Positions 12,166 through 23,170 of a DNA stretch of 64,000 nt are shown in pieces; position 1 is the stretch's first letter; each line of letters begins with the position of its first letter. The stretch is from Megaustenia siamemsis. Taxonomy: Eukaryota; Mollusca; Gastropoda; Stylommatophora; Ariophantidae. Under the pieces are notes generated by a model that did no database searches, was not told the origin of the DNA, and worked only from the letters and a program-made list of their open reading frames with translations. The position numbers were made by a program, and so were the translations under genes. The DNA is taken from assembly GCA_032433765.1 (NCBI GenBank), contig JAVIAB010000159.1:56224833-56288832 (forward strand). The letters run 5' to 3'.

Positions 12166-12410
12166 GAAGTAGCTTGATGACGATCGGGCATCAACTGTAG
12201 CACATGACGTCACCTACCGAACGAGAGTTTTCCATTGGAAGCCTCAATTAACGTTGTTGTCGTGATTTCTAGTGTTGTGGCGATTCATGATTTTACAAAG
12301 AAGTTAGGACGGGGGTATTCTGTTGCCTTTCGTCGGTTTGTTTACGGTTGGATCCGCTAGCCTTTGAATAAAAAGTCTCACCCACAAGGCAGTGGGGTTG
12401 TTTTATTTCG
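12166..12410 (+). repeat. Unnamed dispersed repeat, about 240 bp, copy 1
   Basis: The segment from tagcttgatgacgatcggg to gtggggttgttttatt recurs as its reverse complement at 36232-36470 with about 80 percent identity by eye. Both copies keep blocks such as gtagcacatga, accgaacgagagt, attccattgga, tctgttgcctt and aaaagtctca. No coding sequence or clear terminal repeat is visible. Both copies sit next to group B LINE sequence. Confidence 0.8.
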
Positions 12411-13719
12411 GGGTACCCTCCCCTATGCTTTTTACTTTCCCGAGCTTACCTGCAAGGCAGCAGGGCAGCCAGGGCAGTTGAGATAAGCACAACTATAAAA
12501 TATATAACACATGAAATACATTATGGGGCCGAGAGTAGAGATGTAGAGGATAAGTAAAATAAGCATACAATTGTCTAGCAGCTAAGTTAATAGAGAAATG
12601 AGACAACAACGACGTTTCGGCAAAAAAGTCTTCATATACGAAACAAACATATAAACACATACAAGTAGTCGTTACCTACTAGCTGCCAGATATAATAGTA
12701 TGTTTATTTTACATACATGTATTTCCTTTGTTCTCGGTCATGCCTTCGATACTGAATTGAAAAGAGAGCTGATGCTGAAAATAGTATAAACACAATTTAC
12801 ATAAAACATGTTCTACTGGATCAAAGGTGACTTATTCCAAAGAACAGTCCGAGATAAAAGAAACAATCATCTTAGCAAGTGGGTCGCACTGCTTGAAGGG
12901 ATCCCTCAGAGAAGTGCTAGCAATGTCGCTCTCCCTATTCTACATCTTAGACACAAAACGATAACTTCAACATGTAACAAACAGCCTACACGCAAATGTC
13001 TTTCCAATATGGATAGTCATGGATACGTCGCTATAGCCTCGAATCTGCCCATTTCCCCTTCCAAAATAAATATTTAAAAAAACAATGGAGACGGTAGAAA
13101 ACTGGCCAAATATATGTCTAAAGTTGAACAATATAGTTACAATTGTCACACTCTATCCACACAGTGATAAAAATGTCTATAAAGATGTAGATCTATTTAT
13201 TACTCCAAAAAGATACACCAACAAAACATGGAGCAATGAATAACACATTGCAAACAATGAATAAACCCTCATATCAGATCATCCCTTAACCATTCTAAGA
13301 CAGAACAAAGCGCACGCTTTCCTGGAAGGCCCAAATCATCTGGTAACGGAAAACTTCAGACAACATGCATACGTGTTAGGACAAAACAAAGAACTGCGAG
13401 AAGACCGTACACCCGAGCAATGAACCGCAGGGAGATTAAGTAAGAAACAAATCGAGATGCTCTAAAAATGGCTTAGGAAATTGAACAACCTGAGACGGGA
13501 ATGAGAGTCATGTCAAACAGCTTGATCCAAGAAAAATTACCCAGGGACATGTGGATACCGGTATCCACAGATAGACCCGTAATTGGAGAACGAAAGAAGG
13601 GAGGCAATGTTATCAGCGAATATGGCGGTAGAGGTAAGGCAGAAATACATTTTCTCTTTCAGCCGGAGAAAGCTGAACAAATGTCAGCGACTCCCCATAC
13701 ATCATCATCGAGTGCCATC
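12411..13719. other. No firmly recognised gene
   Basis: Mostly anonymous sequence. The part from 13150 to 13500 has the look of decayed LINE endonuclease or linker coding (for example SDHPLTILRQNKAHAFLEGPN in mixed frames), but this is too weak to classify. A short motif acgtttcggc at about 12612 resembles those at 23698 and 23850. Confidence 0.35.
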
Positions 13720-13990
13720 TCCTCAACGAAGGTTGGTTACCATGAAACGCCATTCTGCTCTGTCTCTTGCTTTGATGGTGCAGGTTGCCATAGGCTGATT
13801 TGTCCATACTTTTACGTTACTCGTCAATGTTAGTCTTGGTCTGCCACTACCTCTACCTATTCTTCTATATATCCACATTTCAAAGGCTTCAATTCTCTGT
13901 TCTGTCTTCTTGTTTAATGTCCATGTTTCTGCACCATACAGGGATGTTGAGAAGACATAACATTTTGCTATTCTTAGTTACTCCCCATAC
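13720..13990 (-). mobile_element. LINE group C, 3' fragment
   Basis: The minus strand carries the C-terminal tail also found at 58801-59880: the IEAFEMWIYRRIG-like block, a GRPRLT-like block, TCTIKARDRAEWR-like and MVTNLR followed by a cat-rich tail (13705-13720 on the plus strand). It lacks the middle FLGHVKRH block, so it has an internal deletion. Confidence 0.75.
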
Positions 13991-14639
13991 ACACTCTCAA
14001 TAAACAAAGAGTCATTCCAAATAGAGTCATCCACAGTGATACAAGATCAGTCCTAAAAGTCATTTTAAGTCATGGAAAAGAACATGTCCATTCAAGAAAT
14101 TAAGAACAACGTATTCATGTAGTTAAAACAAATAGAAGTTTTCCTACAGCGGATACGAGCACAATGTGACGTTCCAAGTAACGAGAAAGCAAATTCTCTA
14201 ATCCACGTGGGAACTTTCAATAAACCAATAAACTTCTGACACTCATAAAGGCAATGTCAGTCAAGAAAAGAAGCCAAGAAAACATAATGGAGAGTTCTCT
14301 TTGAGAAATGTGAGCCAGAACATGTCAACTTAAACAAGTTTAGCACACATGTGGCCACTGTGCCTCAAAGCATATTTTAAAATAACAATGCACCATACGA
14401 TTGAGTGGCATCCAGACAGACCTCAATGTATATTCTACAGGTCTGTAGCACTCTCAACGCCCTTAGATGGCCTTGTGAAATATATATTGTATAACAGACC
14501 TCGGAGACTTAGTGACAACCTCTATCACACGGTTTTGTTCGTGACCCTTGAAGGTCCAAATATCAAAATGAAAAACATAAATTGCTTGCCCATGGAAGAA
14601 GATAATAGTGGAGACAGAGAAAGAACTACATGAAATGAT
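13991..14639. other. No recognised feature
   Basis: Contains a 94-codon open frame (14349-14633) without any recognisable motif. Anonymous AT-rich DNA otherwise. Confidence 0.4.
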
Positions 14640-15382
14640 ATACATCAAAAAAAATGTGTAAAAGGAAACAACAGAAGCGGTCTCAGTCTAAATAATACGA
14701 AAACAGAAGTGATGACCATATAAGAGAAACAATCATCGTCATCATGCAACATAAATATAAACAGGACAAATCTGCAACAAGTGCAACGTTTCAAATACTC
14801 GGAAACAATAACAACATCAGATGGAGGATGCACCACAAAAATAAAAAAGCAGAATAGTTGAGGCCAAAATAGCATTCCAGGAAATGAAAAAATATCTTAT
14901 GCAACAAATCTATGTCAACAGCAGTGAGAAAGAGTGTTCATCGGTACTATGTAGAACCAATTCTGGCCTATGGAAACACATCATAGGCAGAAGACAAACA
15001 AATGAAAAGACAGTTAGAGGCCACAAAGATGGGATTTCTCAGAAGAATGTTTAAATTTCCTTGGACAGTTAAAAAGACCAATGAAGAAATTCTCAAAGAA
15101 GCCAACACAAAAATACAGCGCATAAAAAACATCAGAAAGAAACAATCACAATGTTTTCGGCACATCATGAGAAGAGGAAAGTTGGAATACTTCGTTACAA
15201 CTGGCAACATAAACTGAAAGAGAGATCGCGGGCAACAAAGAGAGAAAGTACTGGATAGCTTAGTTTCATGGCATGGAAAATAATCAACAACAGAACTGAT
15301 ATGATGCACAGTAGATAGAAGATTGTGGAAGGACATGATCACCTACGCCAACCGGTATGGCTCATGATGATGATGATGATTA
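14640..15382 (+). mobile_element. LINE group A, reverse transcriptase end and tail
   Basis: The plus strand reads, with frameshifts, SLNNTKTEVMT, GCTTKIKKQN-like, then an open stretch from 15002: KRQLEATKMGFLRRMFKFPW, TVKKTNEEILKEANTKIQR, KKQSQCFRHIMRRGKLEYFV. It continues as REKVLDSLVSWHGK-like, RLWKDMITYANRYG and an ATG-repeat tail at 15364-15380. The order is identical to the group A copies at 6723 and 49273. It is 5' truncated and dead. Confidence 0.88.
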
Positions 15383-15886
15383 AAAAAAGAAAGTCTGTAG
15401 TAGACAAGTCTATATATTAATGGTACATTATACTTGTAGACAATTCTATATGTAGATGATACTGTAGATAAGTCTAGAATGTACTTTCAGGACAACTAAT
15501 AAAGTAAAGCCCCTAGCAGACTCGCCTCTATACTTAGACGATACAATATAATGTCAACTAAAGAAACGAAGTCAGAACTTTCAATATACAAGAGTTGTGT
15601 TTACCTGAGGAAAGTCGCTACTAGAACAGAGATGGTCTCTTCCTGTCCTTTTAAACCTCACATTAAAATATTGGAGCCAACGATGACGATAATGTTAATG
15701 TTTCAACTCATCGTCTACATTCTGTAGAGATAACATGATGATGATACTCTAGCTCTATGATAATGTTTCAAAGGTTGTGTGATCATGAGTTGTTCGCTAA
15801 TTATTTTTCTTTAAATTGCTGTAGTGTGTACGTGGCAAATGCGTTACTCATGTTCCAACAATTAAATATGTTACATACATGATGAT
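15383..15886. other. No recognised feature
   Basis: Anonymous sequence with repeated short tagaca/tctgtag motifs but no clear period and no gene. Confidence 0.4.
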
Positions 15887-15898
15887 GAGGGTGTCCGG

Positions 15899-16257
15899 TT
15901 AGCGCAATCGATAGGCGGTTGGCTTACCACGGCAACAGCCGGGGTTCGTAATCCTGGCGAGGACACCTGGGTTTTACTAATTCCCTAAAAATTAGTAGGA
16001 GCCGCAATAGCTCAGTGGTTAGTGAACTGGACTACTACGGACAAGGGGTAGGGTTCGATCCCAACCGACGGCTCCGGGTTCACCCAGCCTTAAAATGGGT
16101 ACCGGATTTTTTCTGGGAAAGTAAAATCAGCACGGGCGTAATACCGACCACATTACCCCAAAAATCATGTGCTGAAGGTCTGTAAAATATAGGGTCACTA
16201 ACACCATATTTCCCTATACGCCACTTGGCGTGACGGGGGGTACTTTACTTTACTTTT
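15899..16257 (+). mobile_element. Composite tRNA-derived SINE with two tRNA-like heads
   Basis: Two tRNA-related modules lie in tandem. The second (from 15999) has an A-box-like tagctcagtggttagtgaac and a B box ggttcgatccc, followed by a body (acccagccttaaaatgggta, ttttctgggaaag, gtcactaacaccatat, cttggcgtgacgggg) that recurs at 27698-27946 and 22985-23166. The first module (15900-15967) is separate and described on its own. The whole unit is flanked by a 12-bp direct repeat, acatgatgatga, at 15887-15898 and 16258-16269, consistent with one insertion event, although this repeat is of low complexity. RNA polymerase III would be the expected transcriber. Confidence 0.82.
15900..15967 (+). other. 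tRNA-like module (SINE head), probably not a functional tRNA
   Basis: The ends gtgtcc and ggacac can pair as an acceptor stem. A D-arm-like ggttagcgcaatcgatagg and a T-arm-like ggggttcgtaatcctg are present in the right order. The T loop carries an extra base compared with a normal seven-base loop and no clean anticodon arm is evident, so I read it as a tRNA-derived SINE head and not as a working tRNA gene. Confidence 0.55.
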
Positions 16258-16269
16258 ACATGATGATGA

Positions 16270-17190
16270 TGTTGGTTTTTCAGATATTTTCTTTATGTTC
16301 ATAACATGATAATAATTGTCTAACAAATACGTGGCTCATGTTCTAGAAATTGCTGTACGATATTATTTTTATTTTTCTAAAGTTTTCCACGTTCATAGAA
16401 AGATAATATTTCAAGTGTTTGAAGTAAACATTTTCTACAGTGCACATGATGATGATATGACTAGGTTGTTTGTAAAATATTGTAGAACTCAAATGTAGAC
16501 CAAGTTTCAACGCTTGAGATAATATTGAAGATTTTATGTTTTGAAGAAAGACAATCTCTAACTTGTTCAGTGTGGTAGATGTAAGGAAACAACAATCTTG
16601 AAGTACAACGTCAACAAGTGTAAGTAGTTTCTAACTTCTCAGATTTATCGTCAGTGAACGCACGAAGATAATGGCAAACAGCAACATTGACCTCTTTCCC
16701 ATAGTAATATTGTCCTTGGCCTAAGAAATACACAACAGTCAGAGGCAGATATCGCGTATGGCGTGGTTACCGGTAATTATATTATTTCTTCAATTCTGGA
16801 TTTGTGGAAGGGCGCCCTACGCCACGCCGATACTTCCGGATTTCCGCCTTTTCAATTTCTAGAATTTTCTTGAACTCAATTTCTGACTTGCATATACTCT
16901 ATTATTCTCTGGAACGTTCTATATTCTAGAAATTAGAGCACTTGACAACATAAAATCATCCATTGTTGAGCAGAATCCCTTTGTACTTTCATCTTCTTTA
17001 CAATTTAGATAATTCAGCGAAGAGCAAAACTGCCCTGTTGATGACAACAAGTAGGTCCCACAAAGAAACCAGTCTTTCATATATGCTTCTGTTTTAATTC
17101 TATATTTCATTCCGCCACACAACCTCAGACAGAGCTCATCTAGTCGCGTTGACAAGCACAGCGAGGTTCCATGCTTGTGTTTAGTACAAG
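16270..17190. other. No recognised gene; possible promoter side of a signal-peptide exon
   Basis: AT-rich flank with short ATG-rich patches at 16440-16460. A 96-codon minus-strand frame (16919-17209) is cysteine rich but shows no homology I can name and overlaps the plus-strand candidate exon that follows. Confidence 0.35.
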
Positions 17191-17245
17191 ATGGCCTTCT
17201 ACATGACATTTTACATCAGTTTGACAGCGGTTCTCATTCCTGGCG
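17191..17245 (+). CDS. Candidate signal-peptide exon (first exon of a secreted or membrane protein)
   Basis: An ATG in good context (acaagATGg) opens MAFYMTFYISLTAVLIPG, a short hydrophobic stretch typical of a signal peptide, and runs straight into a strong splice donor, g|gtaagt, at 17246. The exon is 55 nt, so it ends in phase 1. The large exons of receptor copies 2 (30813) and 3 (54039) each begin with two bases that complete a codon, so they need a phase-1 upstream exon. Copy 2 is the next receptor downstream on the same strand and otherwise lacks a signal peptide. A join of 17245 to 30813 would give an intron of about 13.6 kb filled with repeats. The link is an inference; the hydrophobic frame and donor are what the sequence shows. 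Confidence 0.42.
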
Positions 17246-18164
17246 GTAAGTGTAACTTGTCTCTATCGGCAACTCGTTCGCTTTGTATATTAAGTTTATA
17301 AAAATGTTAGGAATATTTTACAGTGTGTTATTTTAAATCATAAAATGGGTGTTCGTTTTAAATATTGCATTTAATTATTAATTTCGAAACTATTTATTTC
17401 TGATTATGTCACTGTTAGTCTAGCCACTAATTTTGTGTCTGCTAAATAGGGCGTAAATATTTGCAGTTTTGATTCTTCGCTAGTTAATTTTGCAGCTAAA
17501 ATTATAGTTAGCTTCTAATTCATTAATTGTGTTATCGCGTAATTTAGCAATTAATTATTTTTAGCTCGTTAATTATTTAAAACCCCATTTTTATTATTTA
17601 TTTTTTTAGATAATTTTTAATTGCGAGTTGTTGATACAGATGTCTACTGATATAGTTAGTTACATAACTACTAAATATTGCAACTTAGCAATTAGGAGAT
17701 TTATTTACTCAATTATTGGCTACAATGTTGATGTTTCTGTAATAAAAGAGAACATATAATTAGCTGGTTAGAGAGTAAGAAAACAGGTTAGATTTGATTT
17801 TGTTTGTTAGAGAGCTACCAACGTACCGAAAAGTTAGTTACTGGAAATGTTCATAATTTGTGACAAAGCTACCTATTTAGGTAAAACTGAATTCAGTGAG
17901 CTGGTCTAACATTTCCATAGATAGCATCATATCGCGTTAGATAATCCTTTAATTATTTACTTATTCTGAACCTTGTCCAAGTTTTTCTCCCACCCACTAC
18001 TACTCGGATAACTAACTCTCACTTGTGCCTCCTGCCCCTCAGTTCCTCATATTAATTAGACACGTCTACTCTCACTTCCAGTTTGTGTTGTCTACTCAGT
18101 ACACTAAATTTATTTTAAAAGCCAATTTCATAGCCCCTCTCTGCGTGTTCCTTCCGTCCATCTG
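17246..18164. other. AT-rich sequence, possibly intronic
   Basis: Very AT-rich with many ttaatta and ttagtta words and no gene. It resembles the stretch at 23940-24330 in composition. Confidence 0.4.
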
Positions 18165-19920
18165 TTCTCATTCTTCATTAGTCACGTCCATTCAGTCTCT
18201 CCGACTGTGCCTACTTCTCATCAATTCATTCCTCAACTTCAATAGACATACCCATTTACTCTCTCCGATTCTGGCTACTCCCCACCAATTCTTCAAATTC
18301 ACTAGACACGCCCATTTACTTTCTCCGAGTGTGCCTACTTCTCATCAATTCTTCAACTTCACTAGACACGCCCATTTACTCTCTCCGATTCTGGCTACTC
18401 CCCACCAATTCTTCATCTTCAATAGACATACCCATTTACTTTCTCCGAGTCTGGCTATTTCCCATCAATTATTCATCTTCAATAGACACGTCCATTTACT
18501 CTCTCCGAGTGTGCCTACTTCTCATCAATTCTTCAACTTCATTAGACACGCCCATTTACTCTCTCCGAGTGTGACAACTCCCCATCAATTCTTCAACTTC
18601 ACTAGACACGCCCATTTACTCTGTCCGAATGTGGCTACTCCCCATCAACTCTTCATTTTCACTAGACATGCCCATCTACTCTCTCCGAGTCTGGCTACTC
18701 CCCATCAATTATTCATTTTCAATAGACACGCCCATTTACTCTGTCCGAGTGTGCCTTTTCCCCAATCAATTTTTCATCTTTATTAGAGACGCCCATTCAT
18801 TCTCTCGGAGTGTGGTTACACTCCATCAATTCTTCATCTTTATTGGAGACCAACATTTATTCTCTCCGAGTGTGCCTTTTCCCCATCAATCCTTCATCTT
18901 TATTAGAGACGCCCATTTATTCTCTCCGAGTGTTCCTTCTCTCCATCAATTCTTCATCGTTATTAGAGACCCCCATTTATTCTCTCCGAGTGTGGCAACA
19001 CTCCATCAATTCTTAATCTTTATTAGAGACGCCCTTTTATTCTCTCCGAGTGTGCCTTCTCTTCATCATTTCTTCATCTTATTAGAGACGTCCATTTATT
19101 CTCTCCGAGTGTGTCTTCTCTCCATCATTTCTTCATCTTTATTAGAGACGCCCTTTTATTCTCTCCGAGTGTGTCTTCTCTCCATCATTTCTTCATCTTA
19201 TTAGAGACGTCCATTTATTCTCTCCGAGTGTGTCTTCTCTCCATCATTTCTTCATCTTATTAGAGACGTCCATTTATTCTCTCCGAGTGTGTCTTCTCTC
19301 CATCATTTCTTCATCTTATTAGAGACGCCCATCTATTCTCTCCGAGTGTGCCTTTTCCCCATCAATTCTTCATCTTTATTAGAGACGCCCATTTATTCTC
19401 TCCGAGTGTCCTTTTTCCCCATCAATTCTTCATCTTTATTAGAGACGCCCATTTATTCTCTCCGAGTGTGCTTTTTCCCCATCAAATCTTCATCTTTATT
19501 AGAGACGCCCATTTATTCTCTCCGAGTGTGCTTTCTCTCCAATTCTTCATCTTTATTAGAGACGCCCATTTATTCTCTCCGAGTGTGTCTTATCTCCATC
19601 AATTCTTCATCTTTATTAGAGACGCCCATTTATTCTCTTCGAGTGTGCCTTTTCCCCATCAATTCTTCATCTTTATTAGAGACGCCCATTTATTCTCTCC
19701 GAGTGTGCCTTCTGTCCATCAATTCTTCATCTTTATTAGAGACGCCCATTTATTCTCTCCGAGTGTGCCTTCTGTCCATCAATTCTTCATCTTTATTAGA
19801 GACGCCCATTTATTCTCTCCGAGTGTGTCTTATCTCCATCAATTCTTCATCTTCACTAGACACGCCCATTTACCCTCTCCGAGTAACTCTACTCTCCATC
19901 AGTTCTCAGTATTTAATAGA
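18165..19920. repeat. 60-bp minisatellite, about 29 copies
   Basis: The unit is close to actagacacgcccatttact followed by ctctccgagtgtgcctactc and cccatcaattcttcatcttc. Left-hand units read cactagacacg, and right-hand units tattagagacg, showing two subfamilies with a switch near 18780. The 60-bp unit keeps two plus-strand frames open for up to 253 codons (20-residue repeats such as RHAHLLSPS). Two parallel open frames and the lack of a sensible start argue against a gene. Confidence 0.95.
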
Positions 19921-21589
19921 CTTTTTACTTATTAGACACGTTGTATGAATTACGTTAAACCCCCCCCCTCCCTCCCCACTTGTTCCCTTTCCTCCGCGAC
20001 TGTTCATGTAGACTAGTGTCCTTGTCTGTATACCCCATGTCTTACTCCTCTCTGAGGTCATCTAAAAGTTATGAAACGAGTCCCATTATGTCCAAGTTGT
20101 GACCGTAAACAACTCTTTAAAACCCTACATTCCAACTCCAGCAATCTACTCTTCATTTCCATCAACAGCCCAACTTTCCCCTTATGATGACGAATTCTCT
20201 CGTTTCCCAACTTCTAGTCTCGACGAAACTTTTCATCCACGGACTTCCTTTTCATTGGATACATATTTGTACACAAACTCCGACGCTGGCGCCCACGTAG
20301 ATTACATCGCTCAAACCTCAATCACGGGGATATCTCGAACACTTTTTATTCTCCACCTACGAGATGACATTGTCATGGATCTCACGAACTAAAGTGACGA
20401 TGTTGTGGTTTGGTGCAAAGATCTCTCAATCTGAAAGATTATTGACAATTCCCTAACCCAACATTATACAGATCTTATCCTATTGACAAGATTGCCACCA
20501 AGAAACCATTTATCATGGTTCACGGTGTTGGAACAGATTGACAGCCACCTCTCCTATAGAACTTCCAATATTATTCTTGTAGTCTCTGACTTAGACAGGA
20601 TCTCCTGCGTTATTCTATCAAAGATCGAAACACCTGACCCCAGTGGTAGATTAGAGTCTCAGCGTGCTCCTGTTATAAGAATAAGTATCGTGCACTACTT
20701 TGACAGCATCATTCAGCCAATCGTCAGTCAAGGGCCTTCACTCATATGCTAACAACACTAATCACACCATAAACATAATCTCTCATTTCTCTCCCCTACA
20801 TGGTAAGACATACTGTCTCTGTGTCATTGATGTCTATTCACTATTAACTTATGTACGTCACAAGGGCGGCACTTCAGTTCTTCAGAAGAGTCACCCCTCG
20901 GTCCCATTTATCAGATGAAATCAGCGCCATCTTTATCTTGAATTCAACGATTAATTCTATGACCACACTGGTGGCATGGCCAAGAACACTAAAATGTGCC
21001 CTAATTATGCGTGTCTATTCATGAGGTACCAGTAACATCAAGTCATTATCTCCCTACCAACGGCACCTTCATCTGATAAACTAGTGGTATATTGATGGTG
21101 GTTCCGGAGTTTCGTATCTTTCGGAACAAGATTTAGTAAATTTTTTAAAATGTTGTTTGTGGTTTCACTCACCATCTCGTACTCTTTCTCCGCCTCATTA
21201 GTTACCGTCTTGTCTCTCTTCACCCGTCTCGTCTCCACCCCTGTGTTATTTTACAAACCAATTGATGCCAATTCTTATTTTTTCTAATCATTTTCCTACT
21301 CAAATCCTGTCATAACATTATCCTGTTTTCACAGGACATACAGAGTTGCATCTCTGCGACCAGGGCGATGGCGTCCCCTCTGTATTCCATCACATGTTTA
21401 TTTATTTTTCTCGAAGCAACTATCACGTATCGAACCTTCAATCCCCTCTCCAACGAGTCATCTTTATCTTCTGCACTTGTGCACTTACCACTGGAGATTA
21501 TTTGCACCCATGGCCTCAGTCCGCACTCTGTGAAAACCAACCTCATAGCCTATTTTGGCAATCTCTTCCTGAGAGGGATAAACGCATTT
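19921..21589. other. No recognised gene
   Basis: Pyrimidine-rich at first, then anonymous sequence with frames of 60-97 codons. None has a motif I can place. Its base use (many tctc and cacc words) differs from the AT-rich flanks, so it may be old repeat material. Confidence 0.35.
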
Positions 21590-21745
21590 CCCTATCTCTA
21601 TCTATTGTCCTTTCGAGCCGAAGACGGCACATAGGGCAGAACCACAATCTCAAAAATAGAAACCTTGCGTGCCAAAATGGCACATATTGCAGAGATCACT
21701 GCTTCTAAAATCTATGGTCTGTTTCCATAACAATGCTTTTTACAA
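21590..21745 (+). mobile_element. LINE group F internal fragment
   Basis: From 21590 the sequence ctatctattgtcctttcgag, then agacggcacatagggcagaa, runs in close agreement with the reverse complement of about 47320-47460 inside the group F LINE (same AEDGT..GRTTIS, ETLRAKM and AEITAS.IYG blocks). Only about 155 bp match, so both ends are cut inside the element. Confidence 0.75.
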
Positions 21746-22129
21746 TGACAGCTTGTCAAGCCATCGATCAACCTCCTTAGTCGCCTCATATGACATGCCT
21801 GGAAGGTCACAGTGTCACTATTCTTTACATCCCACATAATGGGGCCCCGGTAACACACGGGCTAGTCTACATTACATCTATTTATATTACAATTCAAGGG
21901 AACAATGAATTATTTAAAAAAAAAAAAAAAAAGAAAAGTAAAAACATTAAATAGATAAATTTAATAGATAGTGCATTTCCCTAGTTACTATCAAATTGGT
22001 ATTTAATTTTTCTCCATCCTGTTTTCCTATCCCCTATTTATTCATAATTTAATTTCTCTTATTTCTTCCAATTTACAGCTTTGGAATCTTTCATATCTTG
22101 ATAAGGATCATTCTGTTCGTATTATTTCC
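21746..22129. other. No recognised feature
   Basis: AT-rich with an A-run at 21916-21932. Nothing else stands out. Confidence 0.4.
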
Positions 22130-22965
22130 CCTACCCCTATCAGTAGTGATTTCCGTCTCAATTCTATATTATCTCCTAAGCAGATCCTGTAACATCTTGG
22201 ACCACTATCAGTAGTGGTTTCTATCTCCATTCTTTATTCTCTTCTGAACAGATACATATAACATCTTGGACCATTATCAGTAGTGGTTTCTATCTCCATT
22301 CTTTATTCTCTTCTGAACAGATGCATATAACATCTTGGACCACGATCAGTAGTGGTTTCTATCTCCATTCTTTATTATCTCCTAAACAGATCCTGTAACA
22401 TCTTGGAGCCATATCAGTAGTGATTTCGATTATAATTCGTTATTCTCTCATAAATAGATACTATACAATACTGAAGCCCAATCAGTAGTGGTTTTGTTTC
22501 CATTCTTTATTTTCTCTTAATTAGATTGTATAGCATCTTCAAGCCCTATCAGTAGTGGTTTCCATCTCTATTCTTTACTCTCTCCTAAACATATCCTATA
22601 ACATTATGAAGCCATATCGGTAGTGGTTTCCATCTCTATTCTTTACTCTCTCCTAAACATATCCTATAACATTATGAAGCCCTATTAGTAGTAGTTTCCA
22701 TCTCCATTCTTTACTCTCTCCTAAACATATCCTATAACATTATGAAGCCCTATTAGTAGTAGTTTCCATCTCCATTCTTTACTCCCTCCTAAACATATCC
22801 TATAACATTATGAAGCCATATCGGTAGTGGTTCCCTTATCCAATTTTTGTTCTGTCCTAAACAGATCCTACAACATCTTGGAGCCCTATCGTTAGTGGTT
22901 CCCTTATCCAATTTTTGTTCTGTCCTAAACAGATCCTACAACATCTTGGAGCCCTATCTCTCTGT
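22130..22965. repeat. 69-bp minisatellite, about 12 copies
   Basis: Units start at 22209, 22278, 22347 and 22415 with a cagtagtggtttctatctcc core followed by attctttattctctcctaaa and an acatcttggagcc end. The copies are diverged and sometimes 68 bp. The right-hand units carry gttcccttatccaatttttg instead of the ctatctcc core, marking a second variant. Confidence 0.92.
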
Positions 22966-22984
22966 TCCTATTTGATAGCCGTTG

Positions 22985-23166
22985 TCTAATTAAAGTAAAG
23001 GCTCCCTCCAAGCCTTGTTAGACGTATGGAGAATGCGGTGTTAGTCACCATATTTTCTATGGCCGCGGCACATTTTTGGGTGATGTGGTTAGTATCATGC
23101 CTGACCACCTTTATTTCCCAGAAAAATCTCTGGAATCAAACTCTTAGAGGCTGGGTGAATCCCGAC
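22985..23166 (-). mobile_element. tRNA-derived SINE body, 5' truncated
   Basis: The reverse complement contains attcacccagcct, ttttctgggaaataaa, ccacatcacccaaaaat, atggtgactaacacc and an actttaat end, in the same order as the SINE body at 16075-16257. The tRNA head is missing beyond about 23170. Confidence 0.8.
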
Positions 23167-23170
23167 GCCT

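Noticed and set aside
15900..15967. Functional tRNA gene
   Set aside because: The T loop has an extra base, no clean anticodon arm is seen, and it belongs to a SINE flanked by direct repeats.
16919..17209. 96-codon cysteine-rich minus-strand frame
   Set aside because: No homology, no signal peptide, and it overlaps a better supported plus-strand exon with a strong donor.
18025..19948. Open frames of 191-253 codons on the plus strand
   Set aside because: They run through the 60-bp minisatellite. Two frames are open in parallel because the unit length is divisible by three; no start, signal or domain supports a protein.
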